In this document: piece by piece, positions 37,942 to 48,000 of the stretch
Position numbering within the stretch: the stretch's first letter is position 1
Layout of the letters: each line of letters starts with the position of its first letter
Origin: Chromobacterium alticapitis
Lineage (GTDB): Bacteria; Pseudomonadota; Gammaproteobacteria; Burkholderiales; Chromobacteriaceae
Reading direction: 5' to 3'
DNA length: 64,000 bases
Assembly (NCBI RefSeq): GCF_002924365.1
Contig: NZ_PQWB01000024.1
Coordinates: 26,298-90,297 of the forward strand
The notes under the pieces: generated by a model
What the model saw: the letters and a program-made list of their open reading frames with translations, nothing else
Told to the model about the DNA's origin: nothing
Databases searched by the model: none
Made by a program: the position numbers and the translations under genes

Positions 37942-38448
37942 ATGCTGATCGGAGAACTGGCGCGGCAAACCGGCTGCGACGCGGAAACCATACGCTATTA
38001 CGAGCGCGAGGGGCTGTTATCGGCCCCGCAGCGCTCATCTTCCGGCTACCGCCGCTACAACGCGGAACAATTGGGCGAGCTGAACTTCATCCTGCACTGC
38101 CGCTCGCTGGGCATGTCGTTGGCCGACATCCGTAATCTGGCGGCCTTCAAGGCCGATCATCGGCACGATTGCGAAGACATCAATCTGCTGATCGATCAGC
38201 AGATAGGCAAGGTTCATCGACAGATTGAGTCTTTACGGCTGCTGGAGCAGCAACTCTTGGCTTTGCGCGACAAATGCCACGATACGCACTCCGCAGCCGA
38301 CTGCGGCATCCTGCAGACGCTGGTGGAGGCGGCCGAAGGCGAACCCTGCGTCTGCCATACGCCCTTCGGCCAGGACAACCACGGCCATAGCCACGATCAC
38401 GACCACGCGGCCAAAAAAAATGGCCGGACCCAAAAGGGCCGGCCGTAA
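37942..38448 (+). CDS. cadR: MerR-family Cd/Pb/Zn-responsive regulator
   Basis: A 168-residue MerR-type regulator. The winged-helix part is MLIGELARQTGCDAETIRYY plus EREGLLSAPQRSSSGYRRY, then the coiled coil, then the metal loop. Metal-binding cysteines are at C77, C112 and C121, as in CadR/PbrR proteins, where cysteines near 77, 112 and 119 are used. The tail is histidine-rich (DNHGHSHDHDHAAKK), as in CadR. It would twist the 19-bp-spacer promoter upstream when metal is bound and so turn on the ATPase. The 3' end of the gene carries the terminator for the convergent lrgAB-type genes. Confidence 0.93.
   Translation: MLIGELARQTGCDAETIRYYEREGLLSAPQRSSSGYRRYNAEQLGELNFILHCRSLGMSLADIRNLAAFKADHRHDCEDINLLIDQQIGKVHRQIESLRLLEQQLLALRDKCHDTHSAADCGILQTLVEAAEGEPCVCHTPFGQDNHGHSHDHDHAAKKNGRTQKGRP
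38413..38444 (-). terminator. Terminator of the CidA/CidB-type operon, inside the 3' end of cadR
   Basis: On the minus strand GGCCGGCCC and GGGTCCGGCC pair around TTTT, followed by ATTTTTTTT. The stem lies within the last codons of the convergent cadR gene. Confidence 0.8.
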
Positions 38449-38524
38449 TCAACGCTCGTTTTGGGGAAGAGGAGAAACCCACTGATCGCCACCCCACCGG
38501 CAATCAGGTCACAACGCAAACTCT

Positions 38525-39208
38525 TTACATCCAGTAGCCGATCAGCGGCGCGGCGAACACCGTCGCCACCCCGGCCAGCATCATGGTCAGACTGGCCACC
38601 ACGCCTTCCTCGGCGCCTATCTCATTGGCCTTGGCCGTGCCGGCCGCGTGGGCCGCGGCGCCGTACAGCGCGCCTCGCGCCAGGGCCGAACGTATCGGCA
38701 GCACCGCCAGCATCAATTGTCCCAACATCATTCCGCATACTCCGGTCACCACCACGAACAGCGCCGTCAAATCGGCCGAGCCGCCCAAGGCGTGCGCCGC
38801 GGCCAGCGCGAACGGCGTGCTGATCGAACGCGGCGCCAGGCTCTTCTGCATCGTATCCGACAGGTCCAGCCAGCGCGCCAGCGCTACAGAACTGACCACC
38901 GCCGCCGGTATCGCCGCCAGCACGCCGCAGCTCAACGACAGCCAGTGGCGGCGTATGATGGCGCGCTGCTCGTAAATCGGCACCGCGAAGGCCACCGTCG
39001 CCGGCCCCAGCAGCCAGGTCAGCCACCGGGTATCGGCAAAGTAAGTGTGGTAAGGCACCCTCGCCAACACCACCAGGCCGATGATCAGCAGCGGCACGGC
39101 CAGGATCGGCGTGCTCCACCAGCTGCGGGTCTTCAGGTAATACTTTTTGACCACCCAGTACAACACCACGGTGAGTACGAAGGAGATCAAGGCAATTTCA
39201 TGTTCCAT
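38525..39208 (-). CDS. LrgB/CidB-family membrane protein
   Basis: A 227-residue inner-membrane protein with about seven hydrophobic segments. Family motifs are KYYLKTRSWWSTPILAVPLL near the N-terminus, LLGPATVAFAVPIYEQRAII, SLAPRSISTPFALAAAHALG and ALYGAAAHAAGTAKANEIGA. LrgB/CidB proteins act with LrgA/CidA to control murein hydrolase activity and by-product transport during overflow metabolism. The gene overlaps its LrgA-type partner by 11 bases. A divergent LysR regulator lies just beyond the pair. Confidence 0.93.
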   Translation of the reverse strand: MEHEIALISFVLTVVLYWVVKKYYLKTRSWWSTPILAVPLLIIGLVVLARVPYHTYFADTRWLTWLLGPATVAFAVPIYEQRAIIRRHWLSLSCGVLAAIPAAVVSSVALARWLDLSDTMQKSLAPRSISTPFALAAAHALGGSADLTALFVVVTGVCGMMLGQLMLAVLPIRSALARGALYGAAAHAAGTAKANEIGAEEGVVASLTMMLAGVATVFAAPLIGYWM

Positions 39209-39641
39209 GGACTTCCGCTCCCATCCGCGCCTTGCGGTTGCTGGCGCGGCGGCGCATCCGGATTTCCAGCCTGTAGCAGCGATCCACCACCAAGGCGGTC
39301 ACGGCCATCACCAGCGCGGTGGAAGCCACGATCACCAGCAACAAACGGGCGCCGGCGGATACAATCACTTCCGGGTACTGCACTACCGCCACCACCGCCG
39401 GGATGAAGAACAGCAACATCTCCGCCAGCAGCCAGCGCGCGCCTAGCCTGAACCAGGACACCGGCAGCAAGCGGGACCACAAGCCGGCCAACACCAGCAG
39501 CATGCCCAGCACGCCAGCCGGCATCGCCGGCAGGAAGCGATGGCTCAACTGGCTGGCCGCCAGCCACACCAGGCTCAGCAGCGCAACCTGGCTACAGGTT
39601 TGCAACAGCGGCAACAGGCGGTAAAACAGGCGGCGGGCCAT
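39198..39641 (-). CDS. CidA/LrgA-family holin-like protein
   Basis: A 147-residue membrane protein with four hydrophobic segments and a basic C-terminal tail (RCYRLEIRMRRRASNRKAR). The LrgA/CidA pattern is seen in FLPAMPAGVLGMLLVLAGLW and in WLLAEMLLFFIPAVVAVVQY, which closely matches the family core. Holin-like proteins of this type pair with LrgB/CidB. The gene is first in the minus-strand pair, divergent from the LysR gene at 39746, and its start lies about 50 bp from a strong palindrome. Confidence 0.92.
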   Translation of the reverse strand: MARRLFYRLLPLLQTCSQVALLSLVWLAASQLSHRFLPAMPAGVLGMLLVLAGLWSRLLPVSWFRLGARWLLAEMLLFFIPAVVAVVQYPEVIVSAGARLLLVIVASTALVMAVTALVVDRCYRLEIRMRRRASNRKARMGAEVHGT

Positions 39642-39690
39642 GATTCGGCTTCCATCAACTTAGAACTTGAAGCCAGTATAGCGAGCCGCG

Positions 39691-39709
39691 ATTCATTCTA
39701 AAAATGAAT
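39691..39709. promoter_or_regulatory. Palindromic LysR-type operator between cidAB-type genes and the LysR gene
   Basis: ATTCATT-CTAAA-AATGAAT is a perfect 7-bp inverted repeat of the T-N11-A class, central in the 104-bp divergent intergenic region. It is the natural candidate site for the adjacent LysR protein. Confidence 0.6.
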
Positions 39710-39745
39710 TAAAATTATCGTTACAATTCCATACAGGAATGGAAA

Positions 39746-40636
39746 ATGGACATCCGCGCCCTGCGCTATTTCGTCGAACTGGTCAAATGCCAGAGCTTCA
39801 CCCGCGCCGCCGACGCGCTGTTCGTCACCCAGCCCACTATCAGCAAGATGGTGAAACAGCTGGAGGAGGAGCTGGGCATGCCGCTGATCCTGCGCGAAGG
39901 GCGCAGCTTCCGGCTGACCGATGCCGGCCGCGTCACTTACGAGCGCGGGCTGGACGTGCTGTCCGCCATGCATCAGCTGAAGAACGAGCTGACCGACCTG
40001 TCCGGCCTCAGCCGCGGCGAGCTGGTGGTCGGCCTGCCGCCCATGGTAGGCGTGGCCTTCTTCGCGCCGGTGGTCAGCCACTACCGCCGGCTGTATCCGC
40101 AGATCGAATTGAAAATGGTGGAGGACGGCGCGCTGGCCATAGAAAACCGCATCAAGAGCGGGGAGCTGGAAATCGGCGTGGCCGTATTGCCGGTGGACAG
40201 CCAGCTGTTCGAGCACTATTCCGTGGTGCGCGACCCGCTGTGCCTGGTGGCGGCGGCCGGCTCGCGCTGGCATGGCCTGTCGCTGGTGCGGCTGTCCGAC
40301 ATCGCCGACCAGCCGCTGGTGCTGTACCCGGACGACTTCACGCTGAGCCGCCGCGTGGCGGACGCCTTCCGCGAACTGGGCAAGACGCCCAATATCGTGG
40401 GCCGCAGCGCGCACTGGGACTTCATCGTGGAACTGGTGGGCGCCAATCTGGGCGTCACCCTGCTGCCGCGCAGCATCGTCGCGCGGCTGGACAGCGCGCT
40501 GTACGACGTGATCCCGCTGTACGACCACAAACTGTACTGGCACCTGGGCCTGATCTGGCAGCGCGGCGGCTACCTGTCCCACGCCGCGCGCGCCTGGCTG
40601 GCGCTGACGCGCGAACGGCTGGGCGGACAAGGATGA
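39746..40636 (+). CDS. LysR-family regulator (CidR-like)
   Basis: A 296-residue LysR-type protein. The DNA-binding helix-turn-helix is near the start (MDIRALRYFVELVKCQSFTR, then AADALFVTQPTISKMVKQLE), followed by the effector-binding periplasmic-like domain with GELVVGLPPMVGVAFFAPVV. Its place opposite the cidA/cidB-type pair, with a shared palindrome between them, matches CidR, which activates cidABC in response to acetate or related overflow products. The effector here is unknown. The minus-strand rlmB terminator begins at its stop codon. Confidence 0.9.
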   Translation: MDIRALRYFVELVKCQSFTRAADALFVTQPTISKMVKQLEEELGMPLILREGRSFRLTDAGRVTYERGLDVLSAMHQLKNELTDLSGLSRGELVVGLPPMVGVAFFAPVVSHYRRLYPQIELKMVEDGALAIENRIKSGELEIGVAVLPVDSQLFEHYSVVRDPLCLVAAAGSRWHGLSLVRLSDIADQPLVLYPDDFTLSRRVADAFRELGKTPNIVGRSAHWDFIVELVGANLGVTLLPRSIVARLDSALYDVIPLYDHKLYWHLGLIWQRGGYLSHAARAWLALTRERLGGQG

Positions 40637-40658
40637 AAAAGGCCGCTAACGCGGCCTT
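40634..40658 (-). terminator. Terminator of rlmB
   Basis: Minus-strand stem AAGGCCGC/GCGGCCTT with loop GTTA is followed by TTTC. It touches the stop codon of the convergent LysR gene. Confidence 0.8.
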
Positions 40659-40676
40659 GCACCAGATCAGGAGCCT

Positions 40677-41426
40677 TTAGCCCTGCGTCTTCAGCACTCG
40701 CTGGCGGCGGCTTTCCGACAGCACCATGCCAGACGATACCGACACGTTCAGGCTTTCCACGGTGCCGAACATGGGGATGGACACCAGCGCGTCGCAGTGC
40801 TCGCGCGTCAGCCGGCGCATGCCCTCGCCCTCTGCGCCCATCACCCAGGCCAGCGGGCCGGAGGCATCGAAGTGGTAGAGGTCGGTGTCGGCTTCCATGG
40901 TGGTGCCGGCTATCCACACCCCGGCATCCTTCAAGTCGCGCAGGGTGCGCGCCAGATTGGTCACGGTGATATACGGAACGACCTCGGCGGCGCCGCAGGC
41001 CACCTTGGACACGGTGGCATTCAGCGTAGCGGAGCGGTCCTTGGGCGCGATCACGGCGTGCGCGCCCATCGCGTCTGCCACGCGCAGGCAGGCGCCCAGA
41101 TTGTGCGGGTCGGTCACGCCATCCAGGATCAGCAGCAGCGGCGGCTCGGACAGGTTTTCCAGCACATCGTCCAGATCCACGTAGTTCATGCTGGCGTCTA
41201 TCATCGCCACCACGCCCTGGTGCCGCGCGTTGCCGCTCATCGAATCCAGGCGTTCCTTGTCCACGATGTGCAGCTTGACCTTTTCCTCGCCGGCCTTGTC
41301 CAGCACCGCCTTGGCGCGGGCGTCATGGCGGCCGCCGGCCAGCCAGATTTCCAGCAGGCTCTTGGGGTTTTGCCACAGGCGGGCGTTGACGGCATGGAAG
41401 CCGTGTATCAGGCGTTTGTTGCTCAT
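40677..41426 (-). CDS. rlmB: 23S rRNA (guanosine-2'-O-)-methyltransferase, G2251
   Basis: SPOUT-class methyltransferase of 249 residues that methylates G2251 in the peptidyl-transferase P loop. It has an N-terminal substrate-binding domain ([13 protein letters not shown]) and the C-terminal SPOUT domain with [34 protein letters not shown], and the knot motif [20 protein letters not shown]. Length and motifs are typical for RlmB/TrmH-type proteins. The large PAS-GGDEF-EAL gene lies 61 bp upstream on the same strand, and a terminator follows. Confidence 0.96.
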   Translation of the reverse strand: MSNKRLIHGFHAVNARLWQNPKSLLEIWLAGGRHDARAKAVLDKAGEEKVKLHIVDKERLDSMSGNARHQGVVAMIDASMNYVDLDDVLENLSEPPLLLILDGVTDPHNLGACLRVADAMGAHAVIAPKDRSATLNATVSKVACGAAEVVPYITVTNLARTLRDLKDAGVWIAGTTMEADTDLYHFDASGPLAWVMGAEGEGMRRLTREHCDALVSIPMFGTVESLNVSVSSGMVLSESRRQRVLKTQG

Positions 41427-41487
41427 GGCGTGGATTCTCTAATTCACAATTCCCGCCATTGTAGCCGCAAGCCGTCCGCCGGCCCAG

Positions 41488-44400
41488 CTAGACCAGCGCC
41501 GCCTCGCGCCGCCAGCCGGACACCAGGGCGGCAAAATCCGCGGCCGGCAAGGGCCGGCTGAAGTGGTAGCCCTGCAGCGTGTGGCAGCCTTTGCCCTGCA
41601 GGAAGGCCGCCTGCGCCTCGTTTTCCACGCCTTCCGCCACCACATGGAACTTCAGCTTCTTGGCCATAGCCAGGATGGCCTCGGCGATGGCGGCGTTGTC
41701 CTCGTCGTCCGGCAGGCCGTCCACAAAAGACTGGTCTATCTTCAGCGTGTCCAGCGGGAAGCGCTTCAGATAAGACAGCGAGGAATAACCGGTGCCGAAA
41801 TCGTCGATGGATACCCATACGCCCAGCGCCTTCAGCTGCGTCAGCAGCTGCACCGCTTCGTCCGGGTTCTGCATCAGCATGCTCTCGGTGATTTCCAGCT
41901 CCAGCCGCTCGGCGGCCAAACCTGCCTCGCGCAGCGCGTCCGCTACCTTGCCCAGCAGAGCCGGCTGGCCGAACTGGCGCGGCGACAGATTCACCGCCAG
42001 CCGCGGCACCTCCAGGCCCGCCGCGTCCCAGGCCGCCAGCTGGCGGCAGGCCTCGGCCAGCACCCAGTCGCCTATGGGCTTGATCAGGCCGGTTTCCTCG
42101 GCCAGCGCAATAAAGCGCACCGGCGGCACCAGGCCCAGTTGCGGGTGGCGCCAGCGCAGCAGCACCTCGGCGCCCTGCAGCGCGCGGCTGTCGGAGGCCA
42201 ACTGCGGCTGGAAGTGCAGCTCAAACTCGTTCCGTTCCAGCGCCATGCGCAGGCCGTTTTCCAGCAATAGCCGCTCGAAAGTTTGCGTGTTCATGCCCGC
42301 GTCGAAGAACTGATACGTGTTCTTGCCCGAGTCCTTGGCGCGGTACATCGCCACGTCGGCGTTCTTCAGCAGCGTCAGCGCGTCGCGGCCGTCATGCGGA
42401 AACACGCTGATGCCTATGCTGCCGGTGATGAACACCTCGTGCGCTTCCAGCATCAACGGCCGTCCCAGCTCGGCCAGGATGTCGGTCGCCACTTCGGCCA
42501 ACTGGGTGTGGTTGTCGAAGCCGCTCATCAGCAGGGTGAACTCGTCGCCGCCCAGCCGAGCCAGCATGCCGCGCTCGCCCACCACGCGCGCCAGCCGCAG
42601 CGCGATTTCGCACAGCAGCTGGTCGCCGGCCTGGTGGCCGAAGGAATCGTTGATCAGCTTGAAACGGTCCAGATCGATGAACATCACCGCCAGCTGGCCG
42701 CCCAGGCTGGCCATGCGCGCCAGCGCCTCGTCCAGCTGCGAAGTCAGGCTGCTGCGGTTGGGCAGCCGAGTCAGCGGATCATGGTTGGCCAGGAATTGCA
42801 GCCTGGCCTCGGCTTCCTTGCGCTGGGTGATGTCGGAGAACACCGCCACGTAATTGCATAGTTCGTCATCCTCGTCTCGCAACGCGGAGATGGACAGCTC
42901 CGCCGGATACCACTCCCCGGTCTTGCGCCTGTCCTGCATCTCGCCCTGCCAGTGGCCGCTGCCGGCCAGCGCGCGCTGCATGGCCTCGCGTTCGCGCTCG
43001 CCCTGGCGGAAAATCCGCGAAGCCTTGCCCAGCGCCTCCTGCTCCGTATAGCCGGTGATGCGGGAGAAAGCGTCGTTGACGGCGATGATGCAGGCATTGG
43101 CGTCCAGAATCAGGATGCCCTCGGCAGAATTCTCGAACACCTTGGCCGCCAGCCGCAAATTGGTATCGGCCAGGAGACGCTCGGAAATATCCATCACCAC
43201 GCCTATCACAGCCTTGCGCCCTTCCAGCTCGAACAGGCGGCTATGCACTTCCATGTCCACCACCACGCCGTCCTTGCGCAGGCCGCGGGTGGAGTAATGC
43301 ATGACGGCGATGTTTTCGCGGAAACGGCGCAGCAGTTGTTGGCGCAAGCGGCTGGCCTCCCCTGGCACCAGCACCTGGCCCATGGTCAAGCCGGCCATTT
43401 CCTCCGGCAGGTAGCCCATGATCTCCGCCAGCTTGGGATTGACGTAGACCAGCTTCTCGTCCTGCAGGATGTAAATGCCGACCAGCGACTGCTCCACCAG
43501 CGCGAGATAGCGCTCCTCCGCCTCGCGCTTGGCCTTTTGCTCGCGCTTGCTCAGCGTCACGTCGGTGTCCACGCTGCCCACGCCGGCCGGCCGGCCCTCG
43601 GCGTCGAACAAGGGAAACTTGGACGCCAACAGATAGGTTTCCACGCCGTTCAGCGCGAAATATTCCTCAAACTGGCGCGGCGACAGCAGGCTCAGCACTT
43701 GCTGGTCCTGATCGCGGATCTGTTGGGCGTCGTCGTCGTCGAACAAATCCTCCGGCCGCCTCCCCACCAGTTCCCTGGCGGAGCGCCCCACGCGCTTGGC
43801 GTAAGCGGCGTTGACCAGCAGGTAGCGTCCCTCCATGTCCTTCAGCGACATCATGGTGGGACTATGGTTGACCAGGGACTCGATGCGAGCGCGGAAAGTC
43901 TTCAGCGCAGCCTCGTCCGAGCGATGGCCGTCCATCAGGATGGCCACCAGCAGGCCGGACACATTCAGGGCCAGCGCCAGCAACAGATCGGTGGAAACGT
44001 TGCCGATAACGGCGAGCGTGACGGTGTCGGTCTCAGGCCGGGTCAGGGACAGCGCCACCGCCACCATGCCGGCGGTCAGCGCCGATCCACCCAGTCCGGT
44101 ACGGCAGGCCGCCCACAGAATAAAGGGAAAGAACAGCAGCTGGCTGGGAATATTCAGGCGGATTTCGCTCGATTGCAGCAACGCGGCGCCCACCGCCACC
44201 AAGGCCAGGATCAGCGCCAGCTCCAATCGCAGCGGCAGCGCGGCCTTGCGCGGCGAAGGACGGCCCAGCGGCACGCACAGGAATAGCGCGGAGCCCAGCG
44301 CCGCCCAGCATTGCCAGGCCCAGGCCCAGGGAGAAATCCGCCCGCCGGACGCGAACACATAGGCCGCCAACAACGCGGCCACCAGCGGCGCCGGATAGCA

Positions 44401-44742
44401 CACCAGGGTCAGCAGCAGATTGCGCAGCTCATGCGGCGTGGACGGCCGCGGCCGCCAGATGGCCTGCCTCCCCAAGCGCAGGCCGGGCGGAATCAAATAC
44501 AAAGAGCCGGCCAGCAAGGCCGCCCATAGCGGCGGCATCAGCCAAATGGCCGCCAATAGCGCCGCCAGCGGCCACCACCAACTGCGCCGCGCGCCGCGCG
44601 CGACCTGCTGCCAAGCAAACAGGCCATGCGGCAAAAAACTCGCCAAAGTCAACGCCGCCTGAGGCGAACGCGGCCATAGCGCCGCGCCCATGACAAACCC
44701 CAGGAAAACCAGCCCCTCCTCCACCCATGGTGTGGTTCTCAC
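41488..44742 (-). CDS. Membrane PAS-GGDEF-EAL cyclic-di-GMP protein
   Basis: A 1084-residue inner-membrane signalling protein. About seven to eight hydrophobic segments in the first 280 residues form a MASE1-like sensor. Then come three PAS domains (roughly 290-410, 415-530, 535-650), GGDEF with an intact RLGGDEF active site, and EAL. In the EAL domain the signature reads GAEVLLRWRHP (EVL instead of EAL), while the other sites ITESMLMQN, SIDDFGTGYSSL and KIDQSFV are intact, so phosphodiesterase activity is still possible. Start codon GTG with GGATGG upstream. The ligand and the balance of synthesis and breakdown are unknown. Confidence 0.92.
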   Translation of the reverse strand: MRTTPWVEEGLVFLGFVMGAALWPRSPQAALTLASFLPHGLFAWQQVARGARRSWWWPLAALLAAIWLMPPLWAALLAGSLYLIPPGLRLGRQAIWRPRPSTPHELRNLLLTLVCYPAPLVAALLAAYVFASGGRISPWAWAWQCWAALGSALFLCVPLGRPSPRKAALPLRLELALILALVAVGAALLQSSEIRLNIPSQLLFFPFILWAACRTGLGGSALTAGMVAVALSLTRPETDTVTLAVIGNVSTDLLLALALNVSGLLVAILMDGHRSDEAALKTFRARIESLVNHSPTMMSLKDMEGRYLLVNAAYAKRVGRSARELVGRRPEDLFDDDDAQQIRDQDQQVLSLLSPRQFEEYFALNGVETYLLASKFPLFDAEGRPAGVGSVDTDVTLSKREQKAKREAEERYLALVEQSLVGIYILQDEKLVYVNPKLAEIMGYLPEEMAGLTMGQVLVPGEASRLRQQLLRRFRENIAVMHYSTRGLRKDGVVVDMEVHSRLFELEGRKAVIGVVMDISERLLADTNLRLAAKVFENSAEGILILDANACIIAVNDAFSRITGYTEQEALGKASRIFRQGEREREAMQRALAGSGHWQGEMQDRRKTGEWYPAELSISALRDEDDELCNYVAVFSDITQRKEAEARLQFLANHDPLTRLPNRSSLTSQLDEALARMASLGGQLAVMFIDLDRFKLINDSFGHQAGDQLLCEIALRLARVVGERGMLARLGGDEFTLLMSGFDNHTQLAEVATDILAELGRPLMLEAHEVFITGSIGISVFPHDGRDALTLLKNADVAMYRAKDSGKNTYQFFDAGMNTQTFERLLLENGLRMALERNEFELHFQPQLASDSRALQGAEVLLRWRHPQLGLVPPVRFIALAEETGLIKPIGDWVLAEACRQLAAWDAAGLEVPRLAVNLSPRQFGQPALLGKVADALREAGLAAERLELEITESMLMQNPDEAVQLLTQLKALGVWVSIDDFGTGYSSLSYLKRFPLDTLKIDQSFVDGLPDDEDNAAIAEAILAMAKKLKFHVVAEGVENEAQAAFLQGKGCHTLQGYHFSRPLPAADFAALVSGWRREAALV

Positions 44743-44979
44743 GCATCCATCCCTCTTACTGTCGTCCGGTTGGCCGGATCTTGACTACACCCAAATCATG
44801 CCATTTTCATTAAAATAGGCACATACCCAGGGGTTACGCATTATTTTTTCTGATAGCGCATTGCGCCCAAACGCTTATTTTCTTCATATTGAGATAAATT
44901 GCGCTTGAGCCAAATGCATACGATAGCCGGGATTGCCACGGCCGGCTAGCGTTCGATGCCGGGGAAATGTCCGGCGCAC

Positions 44980-44988
44980 TGTTATAAT
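44980..44988 (+). promoter_or_regulatory. Extended -10 promoter of mfd
   Basis: TGTTATAAT is a TGN extended -10 with a perfect TATAAT (44983-44988). No good -35 is seen. The predicted start, about 44995, excludes the upstream in-frame ATG at 44933 as a translation start. Confidence 0.6.
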
Positions 44989-45025
44989 CGCGGCAAGCAC
45001 AACTCCGCACAGAAGCCAGATCAAG

Positions 45026-48000
45026 TTGGATACGCTACCGACCCTGCCGCCCGCCGGCCAGAAAACCCGCTGCGGCCGCCTGCCGGACGGCCTGGACAGC
45101 CACGCCATCGCCGCGCTGGCCAAGCAGCGCCGCCCGCTGCTCGTCCTCGCCGCCGACGCCCAGGCCGCGCAGCGGCTGAAGGCAGAGCTGCCGTTCTTCG
45201 CGCCCGACCTGTCCATCGCGTTGTTCCCGGACTGGGAAACCTTGCCTTACGACCACTTCTCGCCGCATGGAGATCTGGTCAGCGAGCGCCTGGCCACTTT
45301 GTGGCAGATACGCCAGCGCGAATGCCAGGTGGTGATCGCGCCAGTCAGCACCGCGCTGAGCCGGCTGGCGCCGGTGAGCTACCTGCTGGGCCGCACCTTC
45401 TTCCTGAAAACCGGCCAGCAACTCGATGTGGAGAAGCTGCGCGGCGACATGGTGTCCGCCGGCTACCAGCACGTCACCCAAGTCATGGCGCCGGGCGAAT
45501 TCTCGGTGCGCGGCAGCCTGATAGACCTGTATCCGATGGGATCGCCGCTGCCTTATCGGATAGACCTGTTTGACGCCGAGATCGACAGTCTGAAGACTTT
45601 TGACCCGGACACCCAGCGCACGCTGTACCCGGTGCCGGAAATCCGCATGCTGCCAGCGCGCGAATACCCGGCAGACGAGAGCGGCGTCACCGCCTTCCGC
45701 CAGCATTACCGCGAAAAAATGGAAGGCGATCCAAGCAAGAGCCGCGTCTACAAGGACGTGTCGCAGGGCCTGTGGCCGGCCGGCATCGAATACTTCCTGC
45801 CGCTGTTCTTCGACGAAACCGCCACCTTGTTCGACTACGTCGGCGATGACGCGCTGCTAGTGCAGCACCACGATGTGCAGGCGGCGGCGGAAACCTTCTG
45901 GCGCGACGCGCAAGGCCGCTACGAGATGGCGCGCGGCGATGTGGAGCGCCCGGTGCTGGCGCCGGCCGACATCTTCCTGCGCCCAGACGAATTGATGGCG
46001 CGGCTCAAACCCTACGCCCGCATCGAGTTCTCCGGCGACGGCGAAACCAGCGCGCCCGCGCTGCCGGAGCTGGCAGTAGACCGCCGCGCCGACGCGCCGC
46101 TGCATAAATTGCAAAGCTTCATCGCCGCCGGCGGCAAGCGCATCCTGCTGGCGGCGGAAAGCCTGGGCCGGCGCGAAACCATGCTGAGCTTCCTGGCGGA
46201 AAACGGCGTCAAGCCGACGCCGGTGGACAACTGGGCCGATTTCATCGCCGGCAAGATGCCGCTGGCGCTGACCGTCGCCCCGCTCTACTCCGGCTTCGCG
46301 CTGGCCGACCCTGCCATCGCCGTGGTGACCGAGAGCGAGCTGTATCAGCACGTCGCCCGCAGCCACAGCCGCCGCAAGGCCAGCCGCGCCGGCTCCGACG
46401 CCATGCTGCGCGACCTGGCCGAGGTCAAAGCCGGCGACCCGGTAGTACACGAGGCGCACGGCATCGGCCGCTACGTCGGCCTGGTGACGATGGACCTGGG
46501 CGAAGGCGAAACCGAGCTGATGCAGCTGGAGTACGCCGACGGCGCCACCCTATACGTGCCGGTGTCGCAGCTGCAGTTGATCTCGCGATACGCCGGCGGC
46601 GCCACCGACGACATCCAGCTGCACAAGCTGGGCAATCCCGCCTGGGAAAAGGCCAAGAAGCGCGCGGCGGAAAAAGCGCGCGACACCGCGGCCGAACTGC
46701 TGAACCTGTACGCCCAGCGCGCGGCGCGCGAGGGCCACAGCTTCGAGCTGTCCCCCGCCGACTACAGCGCCTTCGCCGCCGGTTTCGGCTTCGAGGAGAC
46801 GCCGGATCAGGCCACCGCCATCGAGGCGGTGATCCAGGACATGTGCTCCGGCAAGCCGATGGACCGGCTGGTGTGCGGCGACGTCGGCTTCGGCAAGACC
46901 GAGGTGGCGCTGCGCGCCGCCTTCGTCGCGGTGATGGGCGGCAAACAGGTGGCGGTGCTGGTGCCCACCACGCTCTTGGCCGAGCAGCACTTCCAGAATT
47001 TCTCCGACCGCTTCGCCGACTGGCCGGTGCGCATCGCCGAACTGTCGCGCTTCAAGAGCGGCAAGGAAACCAAGCAGGCGCTGCAGGGCCTCGCCGAAGG
47101 CAGCGTGGATATCGTCATCGGCACCCACAAGCTGGTGCAGCCGGATGTGGCGTTCAAGAACCTGGGCCTGGTCATCATCGACGAAGAACACCGCTTCGGC
47201 GTGCGACAGAAAGAACAGCTGAAGCGGCTGCGCGCCAATGTGGACGTACTGACGCTGACCGCCACCCCGATTCCGCGCACCTTATCGATGGCGCTGGAAG
47301 GCCTGCGCGACTTCTCCGCCATCGCCACCGCCCCCAGCCGCCGACTGGCGGTGAAGACTTTCGTCAGCCCCCTGTCCAACGGCGTGATCCGCGAAGCGGT
47401 ATTGCGCGAGCTGAAGCGCGGCGGCCAGGTGTTCTTCCTGCACAACGAAGTCGACACCATCGAAAACATGCGCGAAAAGCTGGCTGAGCTGATCCCGGAA
47501 GCGCGCATCGGCGTGGCCCACGGCCAACTGCGCGAGCGCGAGCTGGAGCAGGTGATGCGCGACTTCCTGCAGCAGCGCTTCAATCTGCTCTTGTGCTCCA
47601 CCATCATCGAAACCGGCATCGACATCCCCAACGCCAACACCATCCTGATCAACCGCGCCGACAAGTTCGGCCTGGCGCAGCTGCACCAGCTGCGCGGCCG
47701 CGTCGGCCGCTCGCACCACCAGGCCTATGCCTACCTGCTGACGCCGGACGGCATGACCCGCGACGCGCAAAAGCGGCTGGAAGCGATCCAGCTATCAGGC
47801 GAGCTGGGCGCGGGCTTTTATCTGGCCATGCACGACCTGGAAATCCGCGGCGCCGGCGAGGTGCTGGGCGAAGGCCAATCCGGCGAAATGCAGGAAGTGG
47901 GTTTCAGCCTGTTCACCGAGATGCTGAAGCAAGCGGTGCGCGATCTGAAAAAGGGCCGCGCGCCGGACCTGGACGCGCCGCTTGGCGTCACCACCGAGAT

